Positions 19,066 to 28,605 of a stretch of DNA of 64,000 nt are shown piece after piece (position 1 is the stretch's first letter; each line of letters opens with the position of its first letter). The notes below the pieces were generated by a model. That model ran no database searches. It saw nothing but the letters and a program-made list of their open reading frames with translations, and was not told the DNA's origin. Source of the DNA: an uncultured Clostridia bacterium (GTDB lineage: Bacteria; Bacillota; Clostridia; TANB77; CAG-508); NCBI GenBank assembly GCA_948630815.1, contig CAPIEU010000004.1, forward strand, positions 62,001-126,000. Reading direction: 5' to 3'. The position numbers and the translations under genes were made by a program.

Positions 19066-19792
19066 TTATTTGTTTGTGGTTTTATCATCTAATTTTTTCA
19101 CATCAGTCTGAGCAATATTTCTATCACAACATTCTTGAGGTTTTTTGTAACTTAAATACCAATTAAATCCATTTTGATTTTTCCCGAATATCTTGTAATC
19201 TTTCTTCTAATTTGCAAAAAGTTTGAGGAGGAGGAACAATAATTGGATCATTTGGACACCAGTTAGCAGGAGTTGATGCTTTATTGCAATCAGCAACTTG
19301 TAATGCTTCTAATAGTCGTAATATTTCGGGAATACATCTTCCAACATTCATTGGGTATACTAAAATTGCACGAACAATTCCTTTATCATCAATAATAAAT
19401 ACATTTCTAACAGTTTCTGTATTACTAATATCATTAGAAATCATACCATATTTTCTAGCAATAGTTCCGTTTCTATCTGCTATAATTGGAAAAGGTATAC
19501 GTATGCCAGTTCTACAGTATATATCATACATCCAAGCTAAGTGTGAGGCATTGCTATCAACACTAAGTCCAACTAAACAAGCATTTTTATTTTTAAAGTA
19601 TGTATCAGCTTTAGCAAATGCAATCATTTCAGTAGTACAAACAGGGGTAAAGTCACCTGGGTGTGAAAAAAGTACAACCCATTTTCCTTTATAATCATTT
19701 AAAGATATATTTCCCATAGTAGAAACTGCCTCAAAATCAGGTGCATACATACCAATACGTACATTTCCGTTCATCATTACTTCATAATCCAT
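19066..19792 (-). CDS. Peroxiredoxin (AhpC/Prx6-like), one +1 shift at CGG
   Basis: Thiol peroxidase. The peroxidatic motif PGDFTPVCTTEM is near residue 48 and the Prx arginine region follows. Start chosen at ATG 19792 (MDYEVMMNG), since AAAGGAG lies just upstream. Read in one frame the protein ends soon after LQDIR. At 19186 (plus coordinate) an in-frame CGG begins; dropping the C and resuming at GGG opens 39 more codons to 19066, adding NGFNWYLSYKKPQECC. Clostridial peroxiredoxins end in a D-W-Y-x-C/S-x-KK motif, so this tail looks genuine. Total 241 aa. I found this site by searching for in-frame CGG, which makes it a successful prediction of the rule. Confidence 0.88.
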
Positions 19793-19982
19793 AAAATAAA
19801 CTCCTTTCATATTTTTGTATATAATATGAAATATAATTTATTTATGTGATAGAGTAATATGTTTTTTCTTGAAAGTAAATGATTTTGTCTTTATTTTTCT
19901 TAAATGTTGATTACAATTTTATTTGATGAGCAATATATGATAATTGCAAAGGCGTTTTTAATCAAGTTTTATAATTCATAAA

Positions 19983-20021
19983 AGCAACGAAATGTAAACC
20001 TAACGCTTACATTTCGTTGCT
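19983..20021 (-). terminator. Terminator of the 20054 gene
   Basis: AGCAACGAAATGTAA / TTACATTTCGTTGCT, a 15-bp stem followed on the minus strand by TTTT. It ends the accessory gene at 20054-20344. Confidence 0.75.
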
Positions 20022-20053
20022 AACACTATTACAATAGCATTAAAATACCCATT

Positions 20054-20344
20054 CTAAAAATCATATTTGAGTTTTTCGCAAATCAACTTGAAAGCCAGCA
20101 GTCTGTCGGTGGTTGTGTCATTGGCATAACGGTGTAATATTTTATCAGCAATCTTACACTCAACTGAACCATAAATATTCCCAAGACACACACTCTCTGT
20201 TCCTGCGATAAATCCATCAATAAAGTTGGTGATTTCAATCATTGCTATTTCATCCAACTCTAAATCTACAAGAACCTTGCCACATTCCTGTCTGTCTTCA
20301 AATTTAAGTGTCATTTTTCCTTTAATTTTGTCACGTGTCAACAT
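20054..20344 (-). CDS. Accessory protein of unknown function, 96 aa
   Basis: Starts MLTRDKIKGKMTLKFEDRQ with AAGGAG 6-11 bases upstream of ATG 20344. Acidic, soluble, no family recognised. It has its own promoter (TTGCAA 20418-20423, 17-bp spacer, TAAAAT 20395-20400 on the minus strand) and terminator. Codons such as GAC, ACC, TGC and ATC are more frequent than in neighbours, suggesting acquisition. One of eight isolated single-gene units in the window. Confidence 0.65.
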   Translation of the reverse strand: MLTRDKIKGKMTLKFEDRQECGKVLVDLELDEIAMIEITNFIDGFIAGTESVCLGNIYGSVECKIADKILHRYANDTTTDRLLAFKLICEKLKYDF

Positions 20345-20612
20345 AGTATTCTCCTTTCTTTTTAGAATAGTCATTAATAAAGTACTATAATAATATTTTA
20401 CCATATTATGTATATTTTTGCAATGTTTTTTAACAACTATTTGTCACCAATAAGCAAAATTAGCTGAAATTGTAGTGAAATTATGTTAATATAATACTAT
20501 ATCATTAGTAGAAAAATAAAATACATATTTGATTCAGTTTTTCCAAATGAAGAGGTAATGGATATTGCCTTGAAGAAATAAAGATAGAATAATTTGAAAA
20601 ATCAAATTAAGA

Positions 20613-20640
20613 AAAGTGGTCGCAACTAGCGACCACTTTA
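20613..20640 (-). terminator. Terminator of asnB
   Basis: AAGTGGTCGC, loop AACTA, GCGACCACTT, immediately past the asnB stop codon. Confidence 0.8.
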
Positions 20641-20646
20641 GCTATA

Positions 20647-22495
20647 TTATAGTTCAATTTTAGGTTGATATTTTTCAAGCCACATATTCACTTGGCAAAG
20701 GTATGCCATAAGCTGTGGACCTGTCATTAGTTGCCCAAACCAAGGCCTTGTGAAAGCATTTCCATTTGTTTCTAAAATTTCTAAAATATACTTTTTATCA
20801 AGTAAGTCATTAATAGGTGCATTTGGATTTTGCATAATATCTGTAAGCATTTGTTTTACAGCTTTTAAATAGCTTGGATTATGAGTTTTTGGATAAGGAC
20901 TTTTCTTTCTATTTACAATTTCATCTGGTAATAAATCACGTACAACATAACGAAGTAATCCTTTTTCACGTCCATTTAATGCTTTTATTTCCCAAGGAAC
21001 ATTCCACATATACTCTACTAATCGATAATCGCAGAAAGGAACTCTTAATTCTAAACCATTATACATACTCATTCTATCAGATCTATCTAATAATGTTTGC
21101 ATAAACCAGTTTAAAGTAAGATATGATATTTTTCTTTTTTCTGCTGTTTCTTTAGAATCACAATCTAATATTTCTACATTAGATAAACTTTCTTTATATC
21201 TATAATCAATATATTCTTTTAAATTAATTTCCTTAGCAATATCTTTATTTAATAAATTCTGTCTTTCATCTAATGCAATAGACCAAGGAAAAGTATTACT
21301 TTTTAATGCGTCTTCACGAAAAAACCAAGGATAACCTGCAAATATTTCATCAGAGCATTCGCCTGATACTGCAACAGTTGCACCTTGTTTTATATTTTTA
21401 CAGAATAATAGTAAAGAAGAATCAACATCAGCCATTCCTGGAACATCTCTTGCAATCATTGCGTCTTCTAAGGCTGTTGCAAGTTCTGGGGTATCTATTA
21501 CAATTTTATGATGATTTGTATCAAAATGTTTTAACATTACATCAATATAGTAATTATCTGAATTTGGTTGAAAATCGCTTTTTACAAAGTTTTTATCATT
21601 ATCTACATAGTCTACTGAATAAGTATCAAGTTTTGGTAAATTATTTTCTTTATAGTAGTTCGAAACATAAGCTGTAATAATACTAGAATCAAGACCACCA
21701 GAGAGTGTAGCACAAATTGGGACATCTGTTACAAGCTGTCTTTTTATAGCATCTTCTAATAAGTAATGTACAGTTTTACAAGTGGTTTCAAAATCATCTG
21801 TATGAGGTTTACTTTCTAATTTCCAATATTCTTCTATGTGTAATCCAGATTTATTATATATAGCAAAATGAGCAGGTTTTATTTCAAAGATATTTTTAAA
21901 TACACTTGTTCCAGGTGTATGAGCAGGTCCAATACCTAATAATTCGCTTATTCCTTGTTTGTCTATTTTTAATTCTACTAATGGATGCTTAATTAATGCT
22001 TTTACTTCAGATGCGAAAATTAAATTATCATCTACAATAGTATAATATAAAGGTTTTATACCAAAATGATCTCTTGTTAAAAATAACTCTTGCTTATTTT
22101 CATTCCAAATAGCAAAACTAAAAATACCATTGAAACGTTTAACAATATCACTACCAAAATGTATAAAAGCTTTTAAAATTACTTCTGTATCGCTATAACC
22201 ATTAAAACTAAAATCCGCTTCAATAAGTTCTTTTCTAATATCTTCTGTATTATATAATTGTCCATTATATACAATTGTGTACGTATTTTCATTATATGTT
22301 ACACTCATAGGTTGATGACCATTTTCAGGATCTAAAATAGTTAATCTACGATGCCCTAAATTTATATGTTCGTTAAAATAAAAATTTTCTTCATCAGGAC
22401 CACGTTTTGAAAGTACTTTTGTCATATTGTAAATAACATCTTTTTCATTAGATATATCATGTTTTAAATTTACAAAACCGAACTAAACCACACAT
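20647..22495 (-). CDS. asnB: Asparagine synthetase (glutamine-hydrolysing), one +1 shift at CGG
   Basis: Converts aspartate and glutamine to asparagine. The usual ORF reading begins at MTKVLSKRGPDEENF and lacks the N-terminal nucleophile. Upstream, ATG 22495 opens MCGLV, then CGG (extra base at 22480), and resumption at GGT gives MCGLVGFVNLKHDISNEKD.. running into the rest. Cys2 is the essential glutaminase residue, so 22495 is the true start. Total 615 aa, normal length. The synthetase domain shows the PPi loop SGGLDSSIITAY and SGECSDEIFAGYPWF. Without the shift the reading ends 7 codons on. A clear case where skipping C before GGN restores a catalytic N-terminus. Confidence 0.95.
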
Positions 22496-22642
22496 ATAAA
22501 AAATCAACTCCAATATTAAATTTATATTTTAGTATATGCAGTTTTTTAGAAATTGTAACAAATAAAAAGACTTCACCTAAAAAATAGGTGAGACAAAAAT
22601 CACAAATTATATAGTTATTCATAATATATAAGAAGATTTGAT

Positions 22643-22705
22643 ATTGTAGTAAAGTATGTTATTTTAAGTTAAATGTAGGGGGGCAAACATTGATCATATA
22701 TTAGG
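22643..22705 (+). repeat. Dispersed repeat copy before cysE
   Basis: ATTGTAGTAAAGTATGTTAT followed by TTTAAGTTAAATGTAGGGG. The same string, with small changes, is at 24871 and 39113. It sits between divergent asnB and cysE. Confidence 0.7.
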
Positions 22706-22747
22706 TGAAGCTTCTTTTTAAAATATGCAGTTGGGGGGAAAGATAAA

Positions 22748-23264
22748 ATGAAAAAGTTATTAAAAGAATTATATGAGGATGCGAAAAATATCGAAAAAAA
22801 AGATCCTGCTGCTAAGAATATATGGTATGTGATATTGTTATATCAAGGTTTTCATACATTACTTTTTCATAGAATAGGACATTTCTTGTATAGACACAAA
22901 TTATTTTTCTTAGCAAGATTAGTTTCACAAATTTCGAGATTTTTTACAGGAATAGAAATTCACCCTGGAGCTAAAATTGGAAGAAGATTATTTATAGATC
23001 ATGGAATGGGAATAGTAATAGGAGAAACAGCTACTATAGGAAATGATTGTACAATATACCATAATGTAACATTAGGTGGAACTGGAAAGGATAAATATAA
23101 GCGTCATCCAGATATAGGAAATAATGTAATGGTTGGATGTGGTGCAAAAGTATTAGGACCAATAAAGATAGGGAATAATGTAAAAATAGGTGCTAATGCT
23201 GTTGTAACTAAAAATGTTGAAGCTAATAGCACAGTTGTTGGCATACCACGGAAGAGTTATATAG
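22748..23264 (+). CDS. cysE: Serine O-acetyltransferase, one +1 shift at CGG
   Basis: First step of cysteine synthesis, acetylating serine. Left-handed beta-helix hexapeptide repeats: IEIHPGAKIGRRLFIDHGMG near residue 76, then VTLGGTGK and VMVGCGAKVLGPIKIG. The end should be VVGIPGRV; the sequence reads CCA-CGG, so with the extra C at 23249 skipped it reads GIPGRVI and stops at 23264, giving 171 aa. Unshifted, a 12-residue unrelated tail follows. GGGGGG lies before ATG 22748. The short form (no long N-terminal domain) is common in Firmicutes. Confidence 0.93.
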
Positions 23265-23333
23265 AAATAATACTTCACTTTTTCTATGTAAAATGATATA
23301 ATAATAAAAAATGTAGAAAAAGAGGTAAGATTT

Positions 23334-24563
23334 ATGAAAAAACCAGAATTGTTAGCACCAGCAGGTTCTTTTAATAAAGCAAAAGTAGCATTTTTATATG
23401 GAGCAGATGCAGTATATGCAGGAACATCATCTCTTTCACTAAGAACAAGAGCAGAAATGGAAGATGATGATTTATTTAAAACAATTGAATATGCACATTC
23501 TATAGGAAAAAAAGTTTATGTTGCAATAAACATTTATGCTTGGGATAATATGTATGATGAAGTAAGAAAACAAGCTAGAATTTTAAATGAATTGAAAGTA
23601 GACGGAATTATAGTTGCAGATGGAGGAATAGTAGATGTTATAAAAGAAGAAGCACCTAATGTAGATATTCATATAAGTACTCAAAGTAATGTTGTAAGTT
23701 ATCATAGTGCGAATTTTTGGCATAAAAATGGAGCAAAACGTGTTATACTTGCACGAGAACTTAATAAAAAACAAATTAAAGATATTATAGATAATACGCC
23801 TATTAGATTAGAAACAGAGATGTTTATTCATGGTGCTATTTGTTTTGGATATTCTGGAAGATGTTTTTTAAGTGATTTTTTAGCTTCTAGAAGTGCAAAT
23901 TTGGGCGATTGTGCTCAAAGTTGTAGATGGGCATATAATTTATATGCTGAAGAAACTAATAATCCAGGCAACTTAATGCCAGTTGAACATGATGAAAAAG
24001 GAACATATATATTTTCTTCTAAAGATCTATGTTTAATTAAAGAAATACCTGAAATAGTAGATATGGGTGTTGACAGTTTAAAAATAGAAGGAAGACTTAA
24101 AACAGAATACTATTTAGCTACTGTTGTAAATACTTATAGAAATGCAATTGATGATTATATAAAAGATCCAAATAATTATGATTATACAAAGTATTTTGAT
24201 GAACTAGAAAAAGTGAAAACAAGAGGATTAACAACTTTTTATTTTAATGATAGAAACAATAAAGATTTTCAAGAGTATGAAGGTAAGCAATATAATCCAA
24301 ACTATGAATTTGGTGGAAAAGTAGTAGAGTATAATGAAGATAAATCTATTCTGGAAATTAAAAATAAATTAACTGTAGGAGATACTTTAGAAGTAATTAT
24401 TCCTGGTCAAATTGAAAATTATAAATTTACAATAGATAAGTTATTTGATCCAGAAACTGAGGAAGAAATTAGTACAGTAAATCCGGGAAAAATAGGACAA
24501 ACTGTTAAATTAAAAATACCTATAAAAGTAGAAAAAAATTGGATTTTAAGAAGAAAAAAGTAG
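23334..24563 (+). CDS. Peptidase U32 family protein
   Basis: 409 aa. It begins KKPELLAPAGSFNKAKVAFLYGADAVYAG, the U32 start. The family motif EMFIHGAICFGYSGRCFLS..SANLGDCAQSCRW is near residue 165 and carries the conserved cysteines that hold a cluster in related RNA-hydroxylating enzymes. C-terminal U32 extension present. Members act as collagenase-like proteases or in tRNA/rRNA hydroxylation (TrhP, RlhA); in Firmicutes the TrhP-like tRNA role is likely. In many relatives this gene is next to the O-methyltransferase trmR; here trmR is 20 kb away. Confidence 0.9.
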   Translation: MKKPELLAPAGSFNKAKVAFLYGADAVYAGTSSLSLRTRAEMEDDDLFKTIEYAHSIGKKVYVAINIYAWDNMYDEVRKQARILNELKVDGIIVADGGIVDVIKEEAPNVDIHISTQSNVVSYHSANFWHKNGAKRVILARELNKKQIKDIIDNTPIRLETEMFIHGAICFGYSGRCFLSDFLASRSANLGDCAQSCRWAYNLYAEETNNPGNLMPVEHDEKGTYIFSSKDLCLIKEIPEIVDMGVDSLKIEGRLKTEYYLATVVNTYRNAIDDYIKDPNNYDYTKYFDELEKVKTRGLTTFYFNDRNNKDFQEYEGKQYNPNYEFGGKVVEYNEDKSILEIKNKLTVGDTLEVIIPGQIENYKFTIDKLFDPETEEEISTVNPGKIGQTVKLKIPIKVEKNWILRRKK

Positions 24564-24589
24564 ACATAAACATAACATTGTGATATAAT
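24561..24589 (+). promoter_or_regulatory. Promoter of the 24632 small gene
   Basis: TAGACA 24561-24566, 17-bp spacer, TATAAT 24584-24589 preceded by GTGA (extended -10). It lies across the stop of the U32 gene. Confidence 0.65.
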
Positions 24590-24631
24590 ATAATTGCTTT
24601 AAAAAAATTGCGAAAGGATGGTACTCTAATT

Positions 24632-24772
24632 ATGAGTAAACGGAAACGGCAGATTGAGAAACAGAAAAAAGAACAGATCAAGCAGAGATTAAAGGCTGCA
24701 AAGAAGTTGCGGCAAAAGCATGATCCGAACAAGTGGGCAGAGAAGAAAGCTCGCAAACAGCTGTTGAAGTAA
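24632..24772 (+). CDS. Small basic accessory protein, 46 aa
   Basis: Starts MSKRKRQIEKQKKEQIKQ, Lys/Arg/Gln-rich, probably one long helix; likely nucleic-acid or ribosome associated, but no family recognised. AAAGGATG upstream. It uses three in-frame CGG codons, evidently as Arg, plus CAG, CTG and CGC, unlike every native gene. It has its own promoter and terminator. In native genes in-frame CGG always marks a +1 shift, so this gene is a natural test of that rule. Confidence 0.65.
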   Translation: MSKRKRQIEKQKKEQIKQRLKAAKKLRQKHDPNKWAEKKARKQLLK

Positions 24773-24832
24773 GGAATAACTGCCAACAAGGTAGTTCTTC
24801 ATCCAGAATTAGTAGGTATGATTACTACGAAT

Positions 24833-24871
24833 AAAAGCATCAGTGTAATATATAACTGGTGCTTTTTATAT
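24833..24871 (+). terminator. Terminator of the 24632 gene
   Basis: AAAAGCATCAGT / ACTGGTGCTTTT with a 10-nt loop and T-rich tail. Upstream, at about 24775-24800, a second imperfect hairpin (ACTGCC / GGTAGTT) is visible. Confidence 0.7.
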
Positions 24872-24932
24872 TATAGTAAAGTATGTTATTTTAAGTTAAA
24901 TGTAGTAGTGAGTATTGCTCATCTATGAGGAT
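24871..24932 (+). repeat. Dispersed repeat copy
   Basis: ATTATAGTAAAGTATGTTAT then TTTAAGTTAAATGTAGTAG, ending GAGTATTGCTCATCTATGAG. Aligns with the copies at 22643 and 39113. Confidence 0.7.
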
Positions 24933-24995
24933 AAACCACATTCGATATTAATTATAGCAAGTATATTGTAGCTACTAATATTAAAATAAAAGCAG

Positions 24996-25795
24996 TTATT
25001 GTATTTTTTCTAAATATATAGATAAATAAAAACCTATTAAGAATAATCCAATACAAATAATACCTTTCAAATCAAATGTAAAACCAGGATATAATACAAA
25101 AATTGAGCCTAATACAAAACCTAAAATTGCATAGTATGTTTGACTAGGAAAGTTAGTTAAACTGTATTTTGAAATATTTAAAAATACATATCCTCCTAAT
25201 ATTAAACCAATTCCCATAGGAATTAGTACATTAAAATCAAGAGTAGATATAGATACTAGATATATATCATAAATCCCCATAATCATTAATAAAACGGTAC
25301 TACTAACACCGCGGTACAACAACACCAATACTCATTATAAATCCAGCAAGTACTAAGTATAAAAAACTAATACTATTTAGTAGAGTAGGATTAATATTGT
25401 TTTCAATATAAAGTAGCAATAAAGTAAGTAAAAGGGCAATTATGGTATATACAATATAATGTAATTTAAATCTGCTTTTTTCATTGGCAGTTTTTATTAA
25501 TGTAGGAATTCCTCCAATAATTATTCCTATAAAACAAAATAGCGTTTCGGTTGTATAATTATTAAATAAAAATCTTAATACATTTCCAAATATAATTATT
25601 CCAATGGCAACCCCTATAAATATAGGTAGTAAAAATTTAGTATTATTTTTTATATCTTTAAAGAAATTTAATATACTATCTAATAATTTTTCGTATATAC
25701 CAAAAATAACACATAAAACTCCACTACTTATTCCTGGAAGTATAGCACCGAGCACCAATCGCTATTCCTTTAATACAAGATAAAATAAAATTCAT
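24996..25795 (-). CDS. DUF368 membrane protein, two +1 shifts at CGG
   Basis: 265 aa with about eight membrane helices; the DUF368 family (PopT-like) is implicated in recycling undecaprenyl phosphate across the membrane. From ATG 25795: MNFILSCIKGIAIGA, then CGG (extra base 25750), resume GGT giving GAILPGISSGVL. Further on, GVVVP is followed by CGG (extra base 25311), resume GGT giving GVSSTVLLMIMGIYD. Both sites fall in the two repeated P-G-(V/I)-S motifs that define the family: the two halves are inverted-topology repeats and each carries one shift. Without the shifts three fragments result. Confidence 0.9.
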
Positions 25796-25937
25796 AAAGT
25801 TTCACCTATAACTATATGTATGCTATTTTTTTAATTAAAGAACTTGTTATTATATTTGAACAGATTTATTAAGAAAGAGGATTAACTATAATAAAAGTTA
25901 GTCACGTTTCAGCCTATATCTTTTGTAATCCGCTCCC

Positions 25938-26035
25938 ATGATAGTAATATATTTTATTTTAAAAATTTTCGACACTAGTCACTGTCTCTGGAGACTCTAC
26001 GTACTACACTTTTTAAAATAAAATATTACTATCAT
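25938..26035. repeat. Palindromic element, copy 1 (about 98 bp)
   Basis: Ends ATGATAGTAATAT.. and ..ATATTACTATCAT form a long inverted repeat continuing into TTTTATTTTAAAA. The centre carries TTTCGACACTAG, CTGGAGACT and TACTACAC. A second copy with the same centre is at 29380-29472. Looks like a non-coding mobile repeat (MITE-like) or a structured RNA. No gene lies in 25796-26143. Confidence 0.75.
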
Positions 26036-26143
26036 TTGCACTAATCTAGAAACATAACAAAATTTAAGCAAATTTTATACATTATAATAGATTTTTCTTA
26101 TATAATGTGTTACAATTTTTAATATAAGATATGGGGAGAGTTT

Positions 26144-27056
26144 ATGAGTAATATACCAAATTTTTTAATAGAGATGTTAAATAAACAATATAATAAGATA
26201 GAAGTAGACAAAATTATAGAAGGCTACAAAGCTAAAAGAAAAGTAACTCTTAGAGTTAATAATTTAAAAACTGATTTGAATACTATAAAAAATGAATTCG
26301 ATAAATTAGGTATAAAGTATGAAACTGTAAAGTTTTATGAAAATGCTTTAATTATAGACAATGCAAGCAAAAAAGATTTACAAGTACTTGAAATGTACGA
26401 AAAAGGGGAAATATACTTGCAAAGTCTATCTTCAATGCTTCCTCCAATAGTACTAAACCCACAACCTAATATGGATATTTTGGATATGTGTGCAGCACCA
26501 CGGGGGAAAGACCACAGAATTAGCTGCTATTTCAAACAATGAAACACATATCACCGCTTGTGAAATGAATCATATTAGATTAGAAAGATTGAAGTATAAT
26601 ATAGAAAAACAAGGGGCTATATGTGTATATACAATGGAAAAAGATGCAAGACATATTGATGATTTCTTTTCCTTTGATAGTATTTTACTAGACGCACCAT
26701 GTAGTGGTAGTGGAACATTAAATATAAATGATGTAAATATTGAAAAGACATTTACACCTAAATTAATAGAGAAATCTGTTTCTAACCAAGTATCACTATT
26801 AAGAAAAGCACTTAAAATTTTGAAACCTGGTAAACAAATGGTGTATTCTACCTGCTCAATTTTACTTCAAGAAAACGAAGAAGTTATAAATAAAGTTATT
26901 AAAGAAGCAAATGCTGAGATTGTTCCAATAAATTTTTCTGGAATAGAGGAATTACCAATACTTCCAAGCAAAATAGAGGGTACGCTTTTAGTAACTCCAA
27001 ATGAATTATATGAAGGTTTCTTTATTGCTAAGATAAGGAAGAATATACAAAATTAA
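26144..27056 (+). CDS. RsmF/RsmB-type rRNA cytosine methyltransferase, one +1 shift at CGG
   Basis: SAM-dependent m5C methyltransferase of the NOL1/NOP2/Sun family. 303 aa after correction. An N-terminal RNA-binding part is followed by the SAM motif DMCAAPGGKTTELAAI, which exists only if the C at 26501 is skipped: frame zero reads APRGKDHRI and stops. The catalytic DAPCSGSGT and YSTCS motifs with both cysteines are intact downstream. GGGGAG precedes ATG 26144. It lacks the C-terminal PUA-like domain of long RsmF proteins. Target rRNA position cannot be read from sequence. Confidence 0.93.
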
Positions 27057-27122
27057 ATTTACATAAATAACCATTGACTATAAATATAGTACCTTTTATA
27101 ATAAATATATGAGGGTGATATT

Positions 27123-28355
27123 ATGGGATTTATAAAATATGATGGAAATAAAATTATATTAAAAGAATTAAAGAAAAGCTATAATTTTTTTATGAAAGAA
27201 ATAAATCTTGATAAATTTACTAATGGATATGGATTAATAAGAGATAAAACAAATTTAGCAAAAGAAGTAGCAAGTATTGCATCTGTTGGGTATGGTCTTG
27301 CTGCTTTAATTATTGGCGTAGAACATAAATGGATAAGTTATAAAATTGCAAAAGAAAGAGCTAGTAAAACATTAGATACTTTTATAAATAATGTTGAAGG
27401 AAAAAGTGGATTTTACTATCATTTTATAAATATCATTACAGGAAAAAGAGAATGGAATTGTGAAATTTCTATAATAGATACAGCAATATTTATATGTGGT
27501 GCCATTACAGCAGGAGAATATTTTGGAGGAGAAGTAAAGAAAAAAGCTGAAATTTTATATAAAAATATAAATTGGGAATGGTATAGAAATAAAGATACTA
27601 ATCATTTTTATATGGGTTATACTCCTGAAAAAGGGTTTTGGGGACATTGGGATAGATATGCAGAACAATTAATGGTATATGTTTTAGGTGTAAGTTCTAA
27701 AACATTTCCAATTGATAAAAGTATGTATTATGATTTTGGGCGTAATAAGACTAATTATAAAAATATAAAAGATATAATATATACATATTGTGGTGCTTTA
27801 TTTACATATCAGTTTTCGCATGCATGGATAAATTTTATGAATTTACAAGATAAAGATGGAATAGATTGGTTTGAAAATTCTATTAAAGCTACAAGAGCTA
27901 ATAGAGAATATTGTATAGATAATAAGGACGATTTTAAAACATATAGTGAAAATTCATGGGGATTAACGCCATGTATTGGACCAAAAGGGTATTGTGGATT
28001 TGGAGCTAAGCCTTGTGATGCAAATTTAAAAATAGAAAATGATGGAACTGTTAGTCCTTGTGGAGCAATAGGTTCAATAGTATTTACTCCTAAAGAAAGT
28101 ATTAATGCAATAGAAAATTATTATAATAATTTTCCTAAATTATGGGGGAAATATGGGTTTAAGGATGGATATAATTTAGAAGGAGATAAACCTTGGTTTT
28201 CAAAAGAATATATTGGTATTGATAAAGGTATAGGTATGGTTATGATAGAAAATTATTTAAATGGTACTATATGGAAGTATTTTATGAGAAATGACCACGT
28301 GAAAGAAGGATTAAAAATATTAGAAATTACTGATAAAAAATTGGAATATAAGTAA
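27123..28355 (+). CDS. PF10091 glucoamylase-like protein
   Basis: 410 aa with no evident signal peptide. The core matches the putative glucoamylase family PF10091: GFYYHFINIITGKREWNCEIS-IDTAIFICGAITAGEYF near residue 100, then AEILYKNINWEWY, YMGYTPEKGFWGHWDRYAEQLMVYVLG near residue 165, and a C-terminal ENSWGLTPCIGPKGY..FGAKP. The family is fused to cyclic beta-glucan synthases or stands alone as a predicted (alpha/alpha)6-barrel glycosidase. Probable role is turnover of a beta-glucan; substrate unknown. GAGGGTG precedes ATG 27123. Confidence 0.85.
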   Translation: MGFIKYDGNKIILKELKKSYNFFMKEINLDKFTNGYGLIRDKTNLAKEVASIASVGYGLAALIIGVEHKWISYKIAKERASKTLDTFINNVEGKSGFYYHFINIITGKREWNCEISIIDTAIFICGAITAGEYFGGEVKKKAEILYKNINWEWYRNKDTNHFYMGYTPEKGFWGHWDRYAEQLMVYVLGVSSKTFPIDKSMYYDFGRNKTNYKNIKDIIYTYCGALFTYQFSHAWINFMNLQDKDGIDWFENSIKATRANREYCIDNKDDFKTYSENSWGLTPCIGPKGYCGFGAKPCDANLKIENDGTVSPCGAIGSIVFTPKESINAIENYYNNFPKLWGKYGFKDGYNLEGDKPWFSKEYIGIDKGIGMVMIENYLNGTIWKYFMRNDHVKEGLKILEITDKKLEYK

Positions 28356-28413
28356 CTTTTATGTTATAATAATTAACGTAACTATTAACCACACCGATGG
28401 AGGTATAAGCATT

Positions 28414-28563
28414 ATGGATAAAAAAGAATTGATTTTAAGATGTTTTGCAGTTTTAGGCACAGTAATAATGACTGTAGCTGTAGCCATTACAACAAAAGAA
28501 CTTTTATCAATTCTATCAGTAGGATTTGGGGGACTCTATTTAAGTCTTCGTGATTATTATTAG
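28414..28563 (+). CDS. Small membrane protein, 49 aa, accessory
   Basis: MDKKELILRCFAVLGTVIMT.. with one or two hydrophobic stretches (residues about 8-25 and 30-42), ending LRDYY. GGAGG upstream. Own promoter (TTGGAA 28341, 18-bp spacer, TATAAT 28365-28370) and shared terminator. One of the isolated single-gene units. Function unknown. Confidence 0.65.
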   Translation: MDKKELILRCFAVLGTVIMTVAVAITTKELLSILSVGFGGLYLSLRDYY

Positions 28564-28605
28564 AAAGATGAAAAATTGCCAGCTTGGCAATTTTTCATCT
28601 TTCTA
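28563..28605. terminator. Bidirectional terminator
   Basis: Near-perfect 20-bp stem AGAAAGATGAAAAATTGCCA with GC loop, T-rich on both sides. It serves the small gene at 28414 and sigK. Confidence 0.85.

Noticed and set aside
22560..22745. T-box leader ahead of cysE
   Set aside because: A short hairpin and a repeat are present, but no T-box sequence (AGGGTGGNACCGCG type) is visible.
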